A stretch of 64,000 nt of DNA. Origin: Chrysopilus asiliformis (lineage: Eukaryota; Arthropoda; Insecta; Diptera; Rhagionidae). Positions 19,695 to 31,468 of the stretch are shown piece after piece; the stretch's first letter is position 1; the number at the start of each line of letters is the position of its first letter. The DNA lies in assembly GCA_964034945.1 (NCBI GenBank), contig OZ035961.1:23066661-23130660 (forward strand). The letters are read 5' to 3'. Under the pieces are notes generated by a model. It saw only the letters and a program-made list of their open reading frames with translations. It had not been told where the DNA came from and made no database searches. The position numbers were made by a program, and so were the translations under genes.

Positions 19695-22600
19695 AAGATG
19701 TTTTGATCTATCTGGAATTCCTATTAAGTAAAAGAAAAAAATATTAGGGACTGTCAATAAAATATGTCAAGCCAATTCTAAGCTTTTCGGATCCCCCACC
19801 CGTGCCCCTCTTCCAACTTTTTCGCTTTTTGTATGGATTTTTTGTATGGAGTTTAGACTGCCGTGACAGTACCCCTCCCCTAGCTTTATTAAAGTATGAT
19901 GTATTTTGTGGCCTAAAAAATCGCGAAAAGTGTGACGAGTGGAGACGGAGAAAATTCAAAAATTAGTGTAACGTATTTTTTGGACAGCCCCTTAATGATT
20001 GATTATCGTTTTTGGAACCTATAGTTTTTACAATTACGCTGATTACGGCTCTTTATCCGTTATGGCGAATTTACAATTTTCATGTAATGTTTTTTTTATT
20101 TTTTTCTTCTTAAAACTTTAATCATGAGCAACAAAAAAAAATTGAATAAAAAACCGATAATAAAATAAAATCAATTACATGAATTTTTCCTTGGTCACAC
20201 AACCTTACCCTCAGTACCCCGAAAAAAGGACCCGAGCATGATAATGCAAGCAAATTTTATTCCCTTCTTTCCACTACTGAATACAGGAATATTAAAGTAC
20301 TATAAAAGTAGACAATACAAAACATGATAAAAACGATTTCCCAAATTTCATCCCCTGCCTCCAATTTAATCCTGATTCCATGCAGTCCCTATTGGTAAAA
20401 ACCCCATGACAACCAACCTTATCCGATAAAATTCGTGTATTCTTCCCTTTTGCAAGACCATTATAACGTTCGTCTTTCATTAATTTACTTTTTTCGCTGC
20501 CATTAGGAGGCACAAAAAGGTATCAAAGCGACATACAGATAGACAGACATGCCGGGCTAATACTTTCTTGTACGAAAGCATCATGACATCGCAGGGTGGA
20601 CTTTCTCATTTCAGTAATATCTTTTCGCCTTTATTTTGCCGTTATTCCCCTTATTTTTGTGGGATAAAATCGTATATTCTTGCGAACTGATGCCTGTCTT
20701 TATTGATATCGATTTCGCATTATAATGGTGTGACACAATATGTGAAAGATGTGTCACATTCTAAGTCCTAGATTGGCACAAGTATCTTGTCAGTGAATTG
20801 TAATATTTCCCAGTAATTACGGCCCTATTCTATCCTACCCTCATGCCCGATGAAAAACCGATGATAACCAGGCAAAAATGTACTGTAACAATGAATAAAG
20901 AACAACGGTTTCTTTTAATATGTCGCTTCTCATTGTGATTACAATAAAAACTTACCAAATGAAAATCACCCTTCGTACTTTTTTTATGTATGAACTCCAT
21001 TTCTTTAATCTCATAAAAATAGTATTCATATTTCCATTTTATTGGTAAATACTCCATTTGAAAAAATCGCAAAAGAGATAGTCGACAGATGAAGGGTGAG
21101 TGGGGGGAGGGGGTCCGAAATACCTACAATTAGCGTATGGACAGACCGTTATTATATCTGAGTGCAGACCCGGCGTTGCACGCAGGATTTAGAAAATTTA
21201 AATATTTTTATAGAGGTTTGCATAAAAATTATTACTATTTCCAGATTCAAACAAAGAATAATTCTTATCTGGGTTCTATAACCTAGGACAGGGGTGGCCA
21301 AGGCGACGGCGACATTTTAGGTCGCTTGCGGAATAAATTCCAATTGAACTCAAAAAATAAACTGCCGAGTCATAACAATGGCGAATGGTGCCAAAACGGA
21401 TAATATATACTTTTTATCACAAACAAAAATGGCGACAAATCTTCTTCGTTTTGATTCGTTTTTCAAAATTTCCAGGCACAATTTTTCAAATCTCCAGGTT
21501 TTTATCACCTTTTTTTGGAAAAAGTGGCACAATCTTGCCTCGGGCTCTGGTTCACTGTAAGATGGCCCTAATTTGATGCTCTGCTAGTAAAAATTTAATA
21601 GCCGATTGGCATAAAATTTTCGGCAGAATGTATGAACATGCCCGAGTTCTAACAATTCCATCTTTTGAATATGTCACACAGTTTAAAACTAGTTGTGGGT
21701 AAAGTTAGAATGGTTTGTAGGTAAAATTTGACGTAGTTTTTCACCAAATTTGTTGACAACATCAACACAATGTGAAAGAAAATTAAAGGGTCAATAATGA
21801 AAAATTTGTTTCAGAGCAAAACCAGTAACCCATTAAATGCGAATGAAGTGCCAGCATTACTGTGTCATTACAGGTTCTCATGCGACAAAGTGTATTATTG
21901 TTGGTTTGTCGCCGATATTTCCAGATTTTTTTTTTCTTTTTTTGTAGCCCACCCACAGTTTTATCAACCCCATCAAAACAGTAATAAAAAATTGAGAGAA
22001 ACAACATCTATTTATTATGTGTTTCCGTCAGCGTATTGTTTGCACTGGTGCTACTATTTTTTCTTACTTTAGTCTTTTAGTTGTTGTTTATTATGCTCAA
22101 CATACGACTATTATAGTATACACCATAATTGCCAGTAGGCACTTTCCAAGGACCCCAAAGCCTAATCACATATTTTCCTTGGATTGTAAACGGAATTGGA
22201 AACGGGCTATTTAACGAGCGGAAGTGAGGAGAACAACATATCGATGCTATTGCCAAAATACACCACATTATGAGATTTACGTTTCACTTCGTTCTAATAA
22301 ATAAATCACTGTAGACTGATTTCTTTCCCTCGATTTTTTCACTTGTTTTTCCTCAAGATGTTAAATGAAAAGAACAACAAAAGCAATATAAGAATAATGA
22401 CTCCATCCAACGAATATCTCCTACAAGATTTCCTTCATTTAAGCTGGCAGTAAAGTTTGGAAAGAAAAAAAAATGTCGGGGATTTATTTTCCCAGAATAC
22501 GGAATTGTGATCACATTGTGACCTTCTAAGAAGCGATTAGCTTCGTGATATTCTATCAATTATCCATGCCAGAATAAGAAATAAACAAGTCACACATAAT

Positions 22601-22737
22601 ATACGGAAAAATCAATACTTACTTTTCCAGTGATTTGTAAAAATCCTCTAATATCATAACCCCAACAATTCAGAATTTTGTGTAAAAATATTTTGCTTAA
22701 TTAAATATTTTGATAATAATTATTTGCAACATTTTAT
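19695..22737. other. Intronic sequence, no gene seen
   Basis: AT-rich. Open frames of 60-91 codons on both strands (for example 21797-22072) are mutually overlapping and featureless. No terminal repeats or RNA genes recognised. Confidence 0.45.
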
Positions 22738-23730
22738 GTCGTCTATTACGGATTAGGGTAATTATTATAAATAATTAGGGATTCGCTATATAGCTTACTC
22801 GAATGCACTTTGAATTGCATATAGTAGTTGGCTACGAGTATTCAGAGTAGTGACAGTTGGCCGCTGTGAAAAATCAGGATTGGAAAAGTGAGTGGTTTTG
22901 TAATTAAATATAGTAATGTAATGGAGTTAGATTAGTTTATATTTATTGTTGTGCTTTAGGGGTGATCCGGGGAAAGTAGTATTGAGTGTTTAAGTTTACT
23001 TTCCGTCCGTCGGATTGTTGTGATTCCGGGCAAGATGACGAATCAGGGGAGGTGAACGTTTGTCGTTCGCTTGGGCGTGTGTCGCTGACTACCCTGCTTG
23101 TCGGCGTATGTCGCTGACTATCCTGCTTGTCGGCGTATGTCGCTGACTACCCTGCTTGTCGGCGTGTGTCACTGACTACCCTGCTTGTCGGCGTATGTCG
23201 CTGACTACCCTGCTTGTCGGCGTGTGTCGCTGACTACCCTGCTTGTCGGCGTGTGTCACTGACTACCCTGCTTGTCGGCGTATGTCGCTGACTACCCTGC
23301 TTGTCGGCGTATGTCGCTGACTACCCTGCTTGTCGGCGTGTGTCGCTGACTACCCTGCTTGTTGGCGTGTATCACTGACTACCCTGCTTGTCGGCGTATG
23401 TCGCTGACTACCCTGCTTGTCGGCGTGTGTCGCTGACTACCCTGCTTGTCGGCGTGTGTCGCTGACTACCCTGACATCTGGGGTCCGAAAGGTAAAGTCA
23501 CGTTCGTCGTGTACTCTTGGTCTGTCCGAGGTAAAGGAACTGTAAGCCCTCACTAAGTCTTTTAGACTTACGTGTTGTTTTCTTTATATTTACAGGAGTG
23601 AACTGGACCGGCGCACGACATTGGAAACTACATCTATACCCTGTAATGTTATATAACAAATAAACCGATTTCTATATGATCTAGTATTGTTATGTTTTAT
23701 TCATCGCGCCTAGTTTTTGTCATCCTAACA
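22738..23730 (+). mobile_element. Possible solo LTR or unclassified repeat holding the 29-bp array
   Basis: The block has less biased composition than its flanks. It contains a TATATAG stretch with a CAGTTGGCCG initiator-like site (22855), the tandem array, and AATAAACCGATTTC near its end, in the order promoter-like, body, polyadenylation-like seen in LTRs. It could begin TGTCGTCT and end CCTAACA, but I found no matching target duplication or second copy. The assignment is weak. Confidence 0.25.
23072..23473 (+). repeat. 29-bp tandem array, 14 units
   Basis: Fourteen consecutive units of 29 bases occur, with consensus TCGGCGTRTGTCGCTGACTA then CCCTGCTTG. Variation is confined to a few positions (GTGTCG, GTATCG, GTGTCA, one TATCCTG, one TTGGCG). 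Units are directly adjacent with no spacers, so this is a minisatellite and not a CRISPR array. The unit length is not a multiple of three, so it would not encode a regular peptide repeat. The first unit is at 23072 and the last ends CCTGACATCTGG. Confidence 0.97.
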
Positions 23731-23975
23731 CGTCATACTAATACATATATTTTTAAAAATGACAAAAAGTTGATATCTTTTTATTGTGAAAATTGTGAAA
23801 TTTTACCGATATTTTGAAAGATCTTCCACCCAAAATGTTAAAAACATTTCCACACTGCACTGCATACATAAACGCTTTTTCGTGATCATAGTTATCCCGC
23901 CCCCCTCCCTCTCACCCCATTCTTGTTCTAGCTAAATTTTCAGCAAGAGTCCCCTCATTGAGACTATTAACCTTA

Positions 23976-24317
23976 CACGGCAAAGAATCCTGGAGTATTT
24001 TTCAATCTAAAAAATATATTGACGAAATCTTAATAAAAATTTGGATTGGAGCTTAATACATGCGAATTTTTGAAAAAATTTTAGCCCTTTTTGCCTTCAT
24101 ATTTTAACAATTTTTTATTGTGTATTGAACTAAAATACTTTTAACATTAATGTCTACAATTTAATCAAAATTTTAGACTTTAATACTAAATTAAACTAAA
24201 AATACAGTTATAAAAATTTCTAATCCATACTACTGTATTAGAATTTTGCATTGGATTACATATAGGTCCAGCTTAATCCACTTTTGATTGGAATTTACTC
24301 CAAGATTTTTTGCCGTG
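23976..24317. mobile_element. 342-bp MITE, CACGGCAAA ends, TA duplication
   Basis: The left end CACGGCAAAGAATCCTGGAG pairs with the right end CTCCAAGATTTTTTGCCGTG, flanked by TA (23974-23975 and 24318-24319). Secondary inverted blocks follow (GGATTGGAGC and GGTCCAGCTTAATCC). No coding potential. Confidence 0.85.
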
Positions 24318-24319
24318 TA

Positions 24320-26090
24320 GAGGCACAGAAAAATAGCAAATATTTTCACCAGTGCTAGCACACGAAAAAAAATCTCGGTCCCGTGAATGTCAGCTTAGGG
24401 AGCGTTCACTGTATTTAAAATACGCATTTTCTTGTAATGGGATAATTCAATATTTGATAATAAATTGCAAAATCCTTTCTATGATTTGGACGCTCGAATT
24501 TCTTAAACATTTTAAAACATTTAACATTTTTTAACATTTTAAATTTAAAAAGTAGTTTTTCTTCAGGAAACAAATTTTTAGCCAAATTTAAAAATCCATG
24601 CAGTAAAGAATTAAGCAATCGCGATACGATTTTAGCCGTTCGGTAGCATATTATCGCAAGAAGGTTATCATGTACAAAGCTTCACTTTTCCCCCCTTTAT
24701 TTCAAATCCTTTCCACATACTTTTTAAACCACTGCACTGAATGGATTTTGATCAGGTTTAGGCCATGCGGTTTTATTTCACTGGATGTTTTTCAGTTGTT
24801 ATGTGCACTACTTTTCACCCTTCCCCTTTACTACAAACCCCCTTTCATCTTTAGATTTTGATTATAACTTGGAAATCCTTTTCATAGTTAAAGACGATCT
24901 AAAACGAAGCTTCAATTTTTAACGTCTTCTCTAGCGTAACAGCATTTGTGCCGTTGCCGGTTGACATATTATATGGTCACAACACGGTTCATATAAATCA
25001 AGCTTGGATAGGTGTTTCAAAATCTTTTCCAAATATCTGTTTGTAAAACGTTTCTTCCATTTAATTAAAGAATTTTCACTTCCGCCTCATATTGCACAGG
25101 ATTTAATTAAAAAAAAAACTAAAGAAAATTTGCTTTTTTCACAAATACAAACATGTTAAGTATTCCAAAAAAGTTCTCAAATAACACTTTTCATAACAGA
25201 ATCACGTTACTGAATATGATTAATCACTCCGAATAATTACAAAAGAAATGAAACGAAAAAATTAGGAAAATTACTCTTATTAACGGAAAGTCTGCGAAAA
25301 TTTTAATTAGTCCTCACGGAGTTAAAGTAAAATTAAAATTCTGTCATTGGATAGAAAATATGATTCCGTCGTTATGTTTTTCCCAGAGGAATTTACCAGT
25401 TTTGTTTTCTTTAATAAAAAAATACGTTACGAACGCAACTGAGTGAACTCTAAAGATGTGACTAATGCAAAATCAATAAGAAATTGAATATTCGAATGTC
25501 ATTTTTGGGGCTGTTTCAGTTCCCTATCCTTCCTTGGTTCCTTCCCTTCCTACTTCTTTATAATTCTGTCTAGGATGAAGGACGAACGTCTTTAAGATTC
25601 TTTCGGCGTAGAACATTTTTCTTCCTATTTGCAATTCCACCCTTGCCGTTTTTTGTGCGAAATCAATAAATCAGAGAGGAATTTTTATCTATTCCAATAA
25701 AGTTCTATAAATCATTTTTTGGTATTCGCTTCAAAGAAATCATTTTTTATATCGTTAAAATAGTTTACATACCATGATGTACATGTACGGATATTTTGTT
25801 ATTAAAACTCCATCAATCTTTGTAGGATTAACATTCAATAGCGTGAATATTGAGTTGCGAATATTTGAATTTCAAGTTAATCAAAATGCGATTTTCACAT
25901 AAAATTCATCTGAATTTACGGCTTAAAATATTAGAATTTCATCAGAATTTTTGTACCTGAGAATCTGAAAAATGTCTTTGGTTCGACAAAGTATTTAATT
26001 CTGAAATATTGTTGTTGAAAACTTAATAATGACCTTATAATTGCTTCCTAATTCGAAGTATGCAGTGGACTTATAATGGCTATCGAGATA
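24320..26090. other. Intronic sequence, no gene seen
   Basis: AT-rich with many short A/T tracts. No exon-like segment or repeat family was recognised. Confidence 0.45.
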
Positions 26091-27224
26091 TAGAATGATT
26101 CCGAAAAATTCGGTTTTCTGCGATTATTTCGAAAACTAACGGTTTTTTAGTAATTTAATATATGAGGCAAATTAAAGAAAATGATATTTCTAACAATTTC
26201 GCCTCTTACCGTTATTCGCTACTTTTATTCTTTCTCGAGATATTTTCATTAAAAAGTAACAATTTAAATTTTAGCGAATTACTTGCAAACTAAGGGTTTT
26301 TCTATAATTAAAGATATAATTAAAGATATTCCTGGTAAATGAAGCAGTTTTTTAGACGAAAAAAAATCTCTATGAAAATTTTCACTTTGTATCTTTTAGG
26401 GCCAATGCATACGACAAATGTGAATTCAGTTGTTTTCCTTTTTTTAGATTTGATATACCCACCGTGAAGAACTTGTGAGTGCTAAGGAGAAAAAAGATCT
26501 GTTTTTATAGTAGTTTTTTTGCAAACTTGATCAAATAACCATAGAACAACTTTAGGAAATATCTCCACCCTCAGGCATATATCGATTTTCCTTATATATT
26601 TTTTGTACTCATTTTATTTTTCTCATCTTTTTCCTGAACCGTTCCCATACACCAGTCTTAAGAACCTTTAAAGAAAATATCAGTTGTGGTCAACACAAAA
26701 CTTTCTTCTACAAAATCTACGACCCTGCGCAATTTACGCTAGAGCCCTGTCGCGTTGTCAACCTAAGACGACCTCCCAATAAATTCTTGGTTTATTCAAA
26801 AATATCAAAAACGTACAAAATTTGAGATAACTTGAGAACTGTAAAAGATATCAATTTACGGTAAATGGCAAAAATGTAGATAATGTTAACATCTTTAATT
26901 ATTCTTTTAACTGATTTGTCGAAAAACCGTTAGTTTGCAAATTATTCGCAAACATATGATTTTTTACATATTAATGAAAATATCTCAATAACGGTAAAAG
27001 ATAACGGATAACGGTAAGAAACAAAATTGTGCAGAATGCCATTCTCATTAATTCACTTCATACATTCAGTTAGCAAAAACCCGTTAGTTTTCGAGATAAT
27101 CGCAAAAAACTGTTTTTTTTTGGAAATAACGGTTTATCTCGATAACAGGTGGAGATATCGAGTTACAGCTAAAGACAAAAGTGTGGGAAATTTTATTTTC
27201 TCCAAGTTTTGTCATACTTAAGGC
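26090..27224. repeat. Foldback repeat (family D)
   Basis: The two ends are imperfect inverted copies: near 26107-26305 (GATTATTTCGAAAACTAACG, then CCGTTATTCGC, then TTCTCGAGATATTTTCATTA) and near 26928-27118 (TTAATGAAAATATCTCAATA, then GATAACGG, then CCCGTTAGTTTTCGAGATAA). The centre contains TCTACGACCCTGCGCAATTT (near 26711), which recurs at 29403 and, inverted, near 30795 inside the P-like element. The element is therefore dispersed, with three recognisable pieces. No protein. Confidence 0.65.
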
Positions 27225-27590
27225 CACTAAAAAATGCGTAGTTTGGGAGTAAATCGAGAAAAACGAAATTGCGATTTTTGAAAAACCGCCATTTTGGATA
27301 CTTCCGGTTAACGGATTTCCACCAAAAGTTGATAGGATCGTCCCATTTCAGGACCCAACATGCCTATAAAATTTCATGGCGCTAGCTCTATTAGTTTTTG
27401 AGAAATCTTGTACACAGACTGACAGACTGACAGACAGACTGACAGACAGACTGACAGACAGAAAGACATTTTTTAAATATGACTCCAATCGACTCAGGAG
27501 TGATCGGGAAATGTTTTTTAGGCAAAATTAAGAGGTCGAAATTTTTCATGAATACAATACTTTATTATACTCCGTAGAAGAAAGTAAAAA
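27225..27590 (+). repeat. Dispersed repeat family B, copy 1
   Basis: Shares with 61540-61793 the blocks GCCGCCATTTTGG, TTTTTGAGAAATCTT, CAGACTGACAGACAGA, CCAATCGACTCAGGAGTGAT and AAATTTTTCATGAATAC. A short GACAGACTGACA tandem lies at 27419-27463. No coding frame. Confidence 0.7.
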
Positions 27591-28209
27591 TAGGAATGAG
27601 TTAAGCCCAATACGAAACAATGACGTCAAATTTAACTTTTGGTTTACTTATCTTGCTTTTGGGAATTGAAACACATATTTTTTGTTCCGAGAAACACACA
27701 TACGCCAAAAAAAGGGGAAATTTCAAAAAAAAACCAGAATAAAACTTCCCAGAGCCTTAATAATCTTTCCACGATTTATTTAAAAAAAATCACAGAAAAT
27801 GTTGAAGAACTCAAAAGAACTCATCTTGTGAAATTCCTGATTCTTGTAAAATGTTTAAGACACATTTACTACAACTTTACATTCTATTGGTAACTTGAAA
27901 GAACAACAATATACTTATAACCTTAGCAATATCTTACAAAGTGTGTTCCTGTTTTCACCGACAGTACACAGAATTGTATTAGGAGACAAATTTGTCCCCA
28001 GAGGGTGTACTTTAAAGTTGGGGTGAAGATTTCTGGTTCCATAGCAAATATAAATCTCTTCAAAAATGAGTTGAAATCTGTGTTTAGTTTCACAGGTTTT
28101 TATTACAAAATAAGGAAATTACACATCAAAATGAAAAAAAAAGTTTTGCAAGAAGTCGTATTAAGTTGAATTTTTTATCTATTAAAGAAAAATAAGCTAT
28201 TTAAGATCC

Positions 28210-28216
28210 GTATGCG
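28210..28216. repeat. 7-bp target duplication of the P-like element, left
   Basis: GTATGCG is directly repeated at 31462-31468, immediately outside both ends of the element. Confidence 0.8.
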
Positions 28217-28501
28217 CATTGAATATGTACAAATATAGAAGCATCACCGACTGAAAATTTTATTTTCACCTTGGTCCGATGGTGGCGATAGTGAGGCTAA
28301 TAATCTGCGGTTCAAGTATTAAATGAAAATCCCCCAAACTTAAAGCTTAGGTATGTATATTAACTAAAATACCCTAAAACTTTAAGCACAATAGGAAAGT
28401 CGTAATCGCAATGATCGCAGTTTTTGATTGTGTGCTGTACGTGTTCCTTCATTCCTCGTATGACAGCATAAGAATCAAAGCAACACCGCTTTGCTTCTTA
28501 A

Positions 28502-29354
28502 ATGTATGGTATAGATTTGATGTGGAATGATTTAGCAACAAGTCAGATATTTTTATTGACTAATCGTTTAACTCAAGATCCTCTCGAAAATATGATATCC
28601 ATTATTCGATCGTTTAAGGGTACTTACGAAAAAAATCCATCTACATATCGAATTTATAGAAATTTCAAACAAATCATTTTTCAAAATGTGAACCCTTCAG
28701 AATATTCTAATTACAGTATTTCGCGATCAAGAAACCTTGTCGAGTTATCAGATTTGTTGATGAATACTGTAAACTCAAATATCGCTGACCCAACTGAGAT
28801 GACCACTGATGCCGAAAATGAGTTTCCTGAGCAGGATCAAATGGAAAATTTTGAAAGAGTTTTTGAAAGTTTTGACCCGAACGAGAAGTTTCATGTTGCA
28901 TCCAAACTCTATTTTTTTTGGATACTTAGCCGAATCAATACCGAAAAAACTAAAATGTAAAAATTGTGAGGAATATATTGTGATGAAAAATCCGCCTCGG
29001 AGTCAGCGATATAACCTAATCCAGCAAAAAAAATACGATTCGGCAACTTCTGACAGCTCGACAAAGATATATGGAAGTCTCACTGTTTGTAGTTTGGGTT
29101 TTGAAAAAGATTTAAACAATATTTTATGTATGTTTGAAACACTTTTTATGAAAAATCAATGCGAAAGAGCTCTTTTACATAAATGTTTACTGCCCGAAGT
29201 AAGTAAGAGCATTAATCAATGGGATGGATGTACCCACAAAAATGAAACGTTAAAACTAATTCTAACAATATTGATAAGAACAAAATTAAAACGTATTAAT
29301 GCTTCTATCAAGTCATCTTTAAAGAAAAAAAAAATCAAAGAATTGATGTTTTGA
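28502..29354 (+). pseudogene. P-element/THAP9-like transposase, C-terminal fragment, frameshifted
   Basis: The first frame (28502-28960) contains FLLTNRLTQDPLENMISIIR, a hallmark of P-element and THAP9-like transposases in their C-terminal catalytic region, followed by a divergent region with many acidic residues. At a run of eight T residues (28912-28919) the frame is lost, and homology continues in the next frame as FFGYLAESIPKKLKCKNCEE, like the C-terminal YLA-KL-CxxC segment of the family, running on to 29354. A stop (28499-28501) precedes the first methionine and nothing upstream resembles the THAP domain or the rest of the transposase. The product in the family cuts and joins element ends; this copy is not functional. 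Confidence 0.82.
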
Positions 29355-30139
29355 AAGGTATATAAAAATATCAGTTATGGCCAACAGAAAATTTTCTTAT
29401 ACAAAATCTACGACTCTGCGCAATTTACGCTATAGCCCTGCCTGTCGTGTTGTAAGCCTAAAACGGCCTACCAATAAATTGTCGGTTTACACAAAAATAT
29501 CAAAAAACCTACCAAATTTGAGATATCTTGCGAACAGTAAATTATATCGATTTGCGGGAAAAAACAAAAATATAGAATATTTAATTGTCTGTCATTCATC
29601 TTTTATAAGTTTTTCGAACAAACGGTTAGTTTGTAAGATATTTGGCAAAATCAATTTTTTCAGCTAATAATGAAAATATCTGAATAATGGTAACAAATAG
29701 CGGATAATGATGAAAGGCAAAGATGTAGGGATTCTCATTTTATTAATTTTATGGTGTATGTAGTATCATTGAAAACCTGTTAGTTTTCGAGATATTCGCA
29801 AAAAAGTGATACCGATATTTAAGAAAATCGGTTTTTTACAATTATCTCGAAAACTAAAAAGTTTTCGATGTACTTTATATATGAGATGAAATTACGAAAA
29901 TGGGAATACCCTTTCACTGTTATCCGCTATCTTTATTTGTTCTCGAGATATTTACATAATTATGTGGAAAATTTAGTTTTGCAAAATATCTTACAAACCC
30001 ACGGTTTTTGGAAAAAACCTACAAAACTCGTATTAAAAACAATAATCTTTCTACTTTTTTTGCTCTTTCCGTAAACCGATATCTTTTACCGGTCTCAAGA
30101 TATCTCAAATTTGGTACGTTTTTTGATATTTTTGTTTAA

Positions 30140-30742
30140 CCTTCTTCCGTCCCTCGGGTCTAATTTGACCCAAACAGAAATTAGTTTGCTTGTACCTTTA
30201 AAAATATTTATATTACGAACCTGAAATTTTTTGACTTTGCCTTATTTATTGTAAACTAGCAGTATGCAAAAATTTGGCAACTTCCGATTACCCGTTACAC
30301 TGCTACAAAAATAGTCACACTAAAGACCTTCGGGTCTAAAATGACCCAAGGCAGTTATTCGTATAAGAAATGTTTAATTTAGTCATATTATATTATATTA
30401 GTTAGTGTTTGTAAACTATATCTAGAATACGGATCTAAAATCTTTGACCGAACGGGGTGATTTCTCGGGTATAAGAAACCGATTTTGTTGGATGTCAATT
30501 GGGAAAAACTCAACTGCCATATTTCTCAATTTTTGTATGAAGTTTTTTGACCGCTATTTTCGGGGAGAGTTCATTAGAACAATATATAAGTCTTTTGGGT
30601 TATACATATGTTGTTGTATGTTGTAAAAATTTCAAAAAACATAAAAAAACTCGTTTTTTGATTTTTGTATACACTAAACCTTTATGGGTCAAAATAGACC
30701 CGAGGAACTTTAGTGTGATTTTTTTTGAGGGACGGATGAAGG
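30140..30742. mobile_element. 603-bp TTAA element with GGGTC...GACCC motifs
   Basis: Left CCTTCTTCCGTCCCTC and right GAGGGACGGATGAAGG are inverted repeats with one mismatch, flanked by TTAA on both sides (30136-30139 and 30743-30746). Against the other family D copies, the interruption falls exactly at the TTAA, confirming insertion. Internal motifs GGGTCTAATTTGACCC, GGGTCTAAAATGACCC and GGGTCAAAATAGACCC repeat a palindrome that may bind transposase. No transposase. Assigned piggyBac-like from the TTAA. Confidence 0.85.
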
Positions 30743-30831
30743 TTAAACAAGGAAGTTCGTTTTAGGCTCATAACACGACAGGCAGGGCTATAGCGTAAAT
30801 TGCGCAGAGTCGTAGATTTTGTATATGTATA

Positions 30832-31011
30832 GGAGCCTCCACACGTTCAATGTTACTTGACAAGTATTATTGATGAAAAAATTTCGTCAAGTAACATTGA
30901 TGGAAATTGCCTGCAAACGTAATATTGAAGAGCATCCAAACGATCAATGTTACTTGAAACATGAGTCATTCAAGTATAATTGTCAAGTAACATTTAACGT
31001 GTGGAGGCGCC
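30832..31011. mobile_element. 180-bp MITE with TA duplication
   Basis: GGAGCCTCCACACGTTCAAT continuing GTTACTTGAC is mirrored at the right end with two mismatches, flanked by TA (30830-30831 and 31012-31013). The interior repeats the subterminal motif CAATGTTACTTGA four times in both orientations. It sits inside a family D segment in the P-like element. Confidence 0.85.
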
Positions 31012-31461
31012 TAAAGATTTGTATTGACCACAATTGATATTTTTAATTTTCAAGTTTTTTTAACAAATCATAGAATTTGTTTGTGAATAGCAGACAAAAA
31101 ACATGGCAACGATGTGGCTAATATCGACCTCGTTATTTGGCAAGAACGCTTTGCTTCTTAAATGTGTGCGTGCTTTTTGGTCTGGGATATTTGTGGGGAA
31201 ATTCGCAATTTGAATCTAAACTAAAAGCTCTTGCGAACAAATAATTTTTGACAATATTACGTAAAAATGAGAGAGAAAGAACGTTTTCTTACTTTTATAA
31301 AATTTTTAAAGTTGTTTTTAACTCTCTAATTAATTTTCCTTTTAAAATGTCATATTTTTGCCGAAAATGAAATTCTTTAGTTCAAATCGATGTATATGGC
31401 GACATCTATCCGCCCAAGGTGGAAATAAACATTATTCTTCTATATTTGTACATATTCAATG

Positions 31462-31468
31462 GTATGCG
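31462..31468. repeat. 7-bp target duplication of the P-like element, right
   Basis: GTATGCG, a direct copy of 28210-28216, adjoining the right terminal inverted repeat. Confidence 0.8.

Larger units (their letters stand above)
28217..31461 (+). mobile_element. P-like DNA transposon (degenerate, with nested insertions)
   Basis: The 3245-bp element has 25-base perfect terminal inverted repeats (starting CATTGAATATGTACAAATAT) and a 7-bp GTATGCG target duplication. P elements also start with CA and duplicate a short, usually 8-bp, target. Inside, on the plus strand, is the C-terminal part of a P/THAP9-type transposase with a frameshift (28502-29354). The N-terminal THAP domain and first catalytic part are missing. 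Later insertions are a TTAA element (30140-30742), a TA-flanked MITE (30832-31011) and family D segments. The direct repeat CGCTTTGCTTCTTAAATGT occurs at 28487 and 31147. The copy cannot make its own transposase. Confidence 0.82.

Noticed and set aside
23072..23473. 29-bp repeats of a length seen in CRISPR arrays
   Set aside because: Units are directly adjacent with no spacers, they vary between copies, and the context is an intron of an animal gene.
22738..23730. Complete LTR element around the 29-bp array
   Set aside because: No second LTR, target duplication or coding sequence could be found, so it is listed only as a weak solo-LTR possibility.
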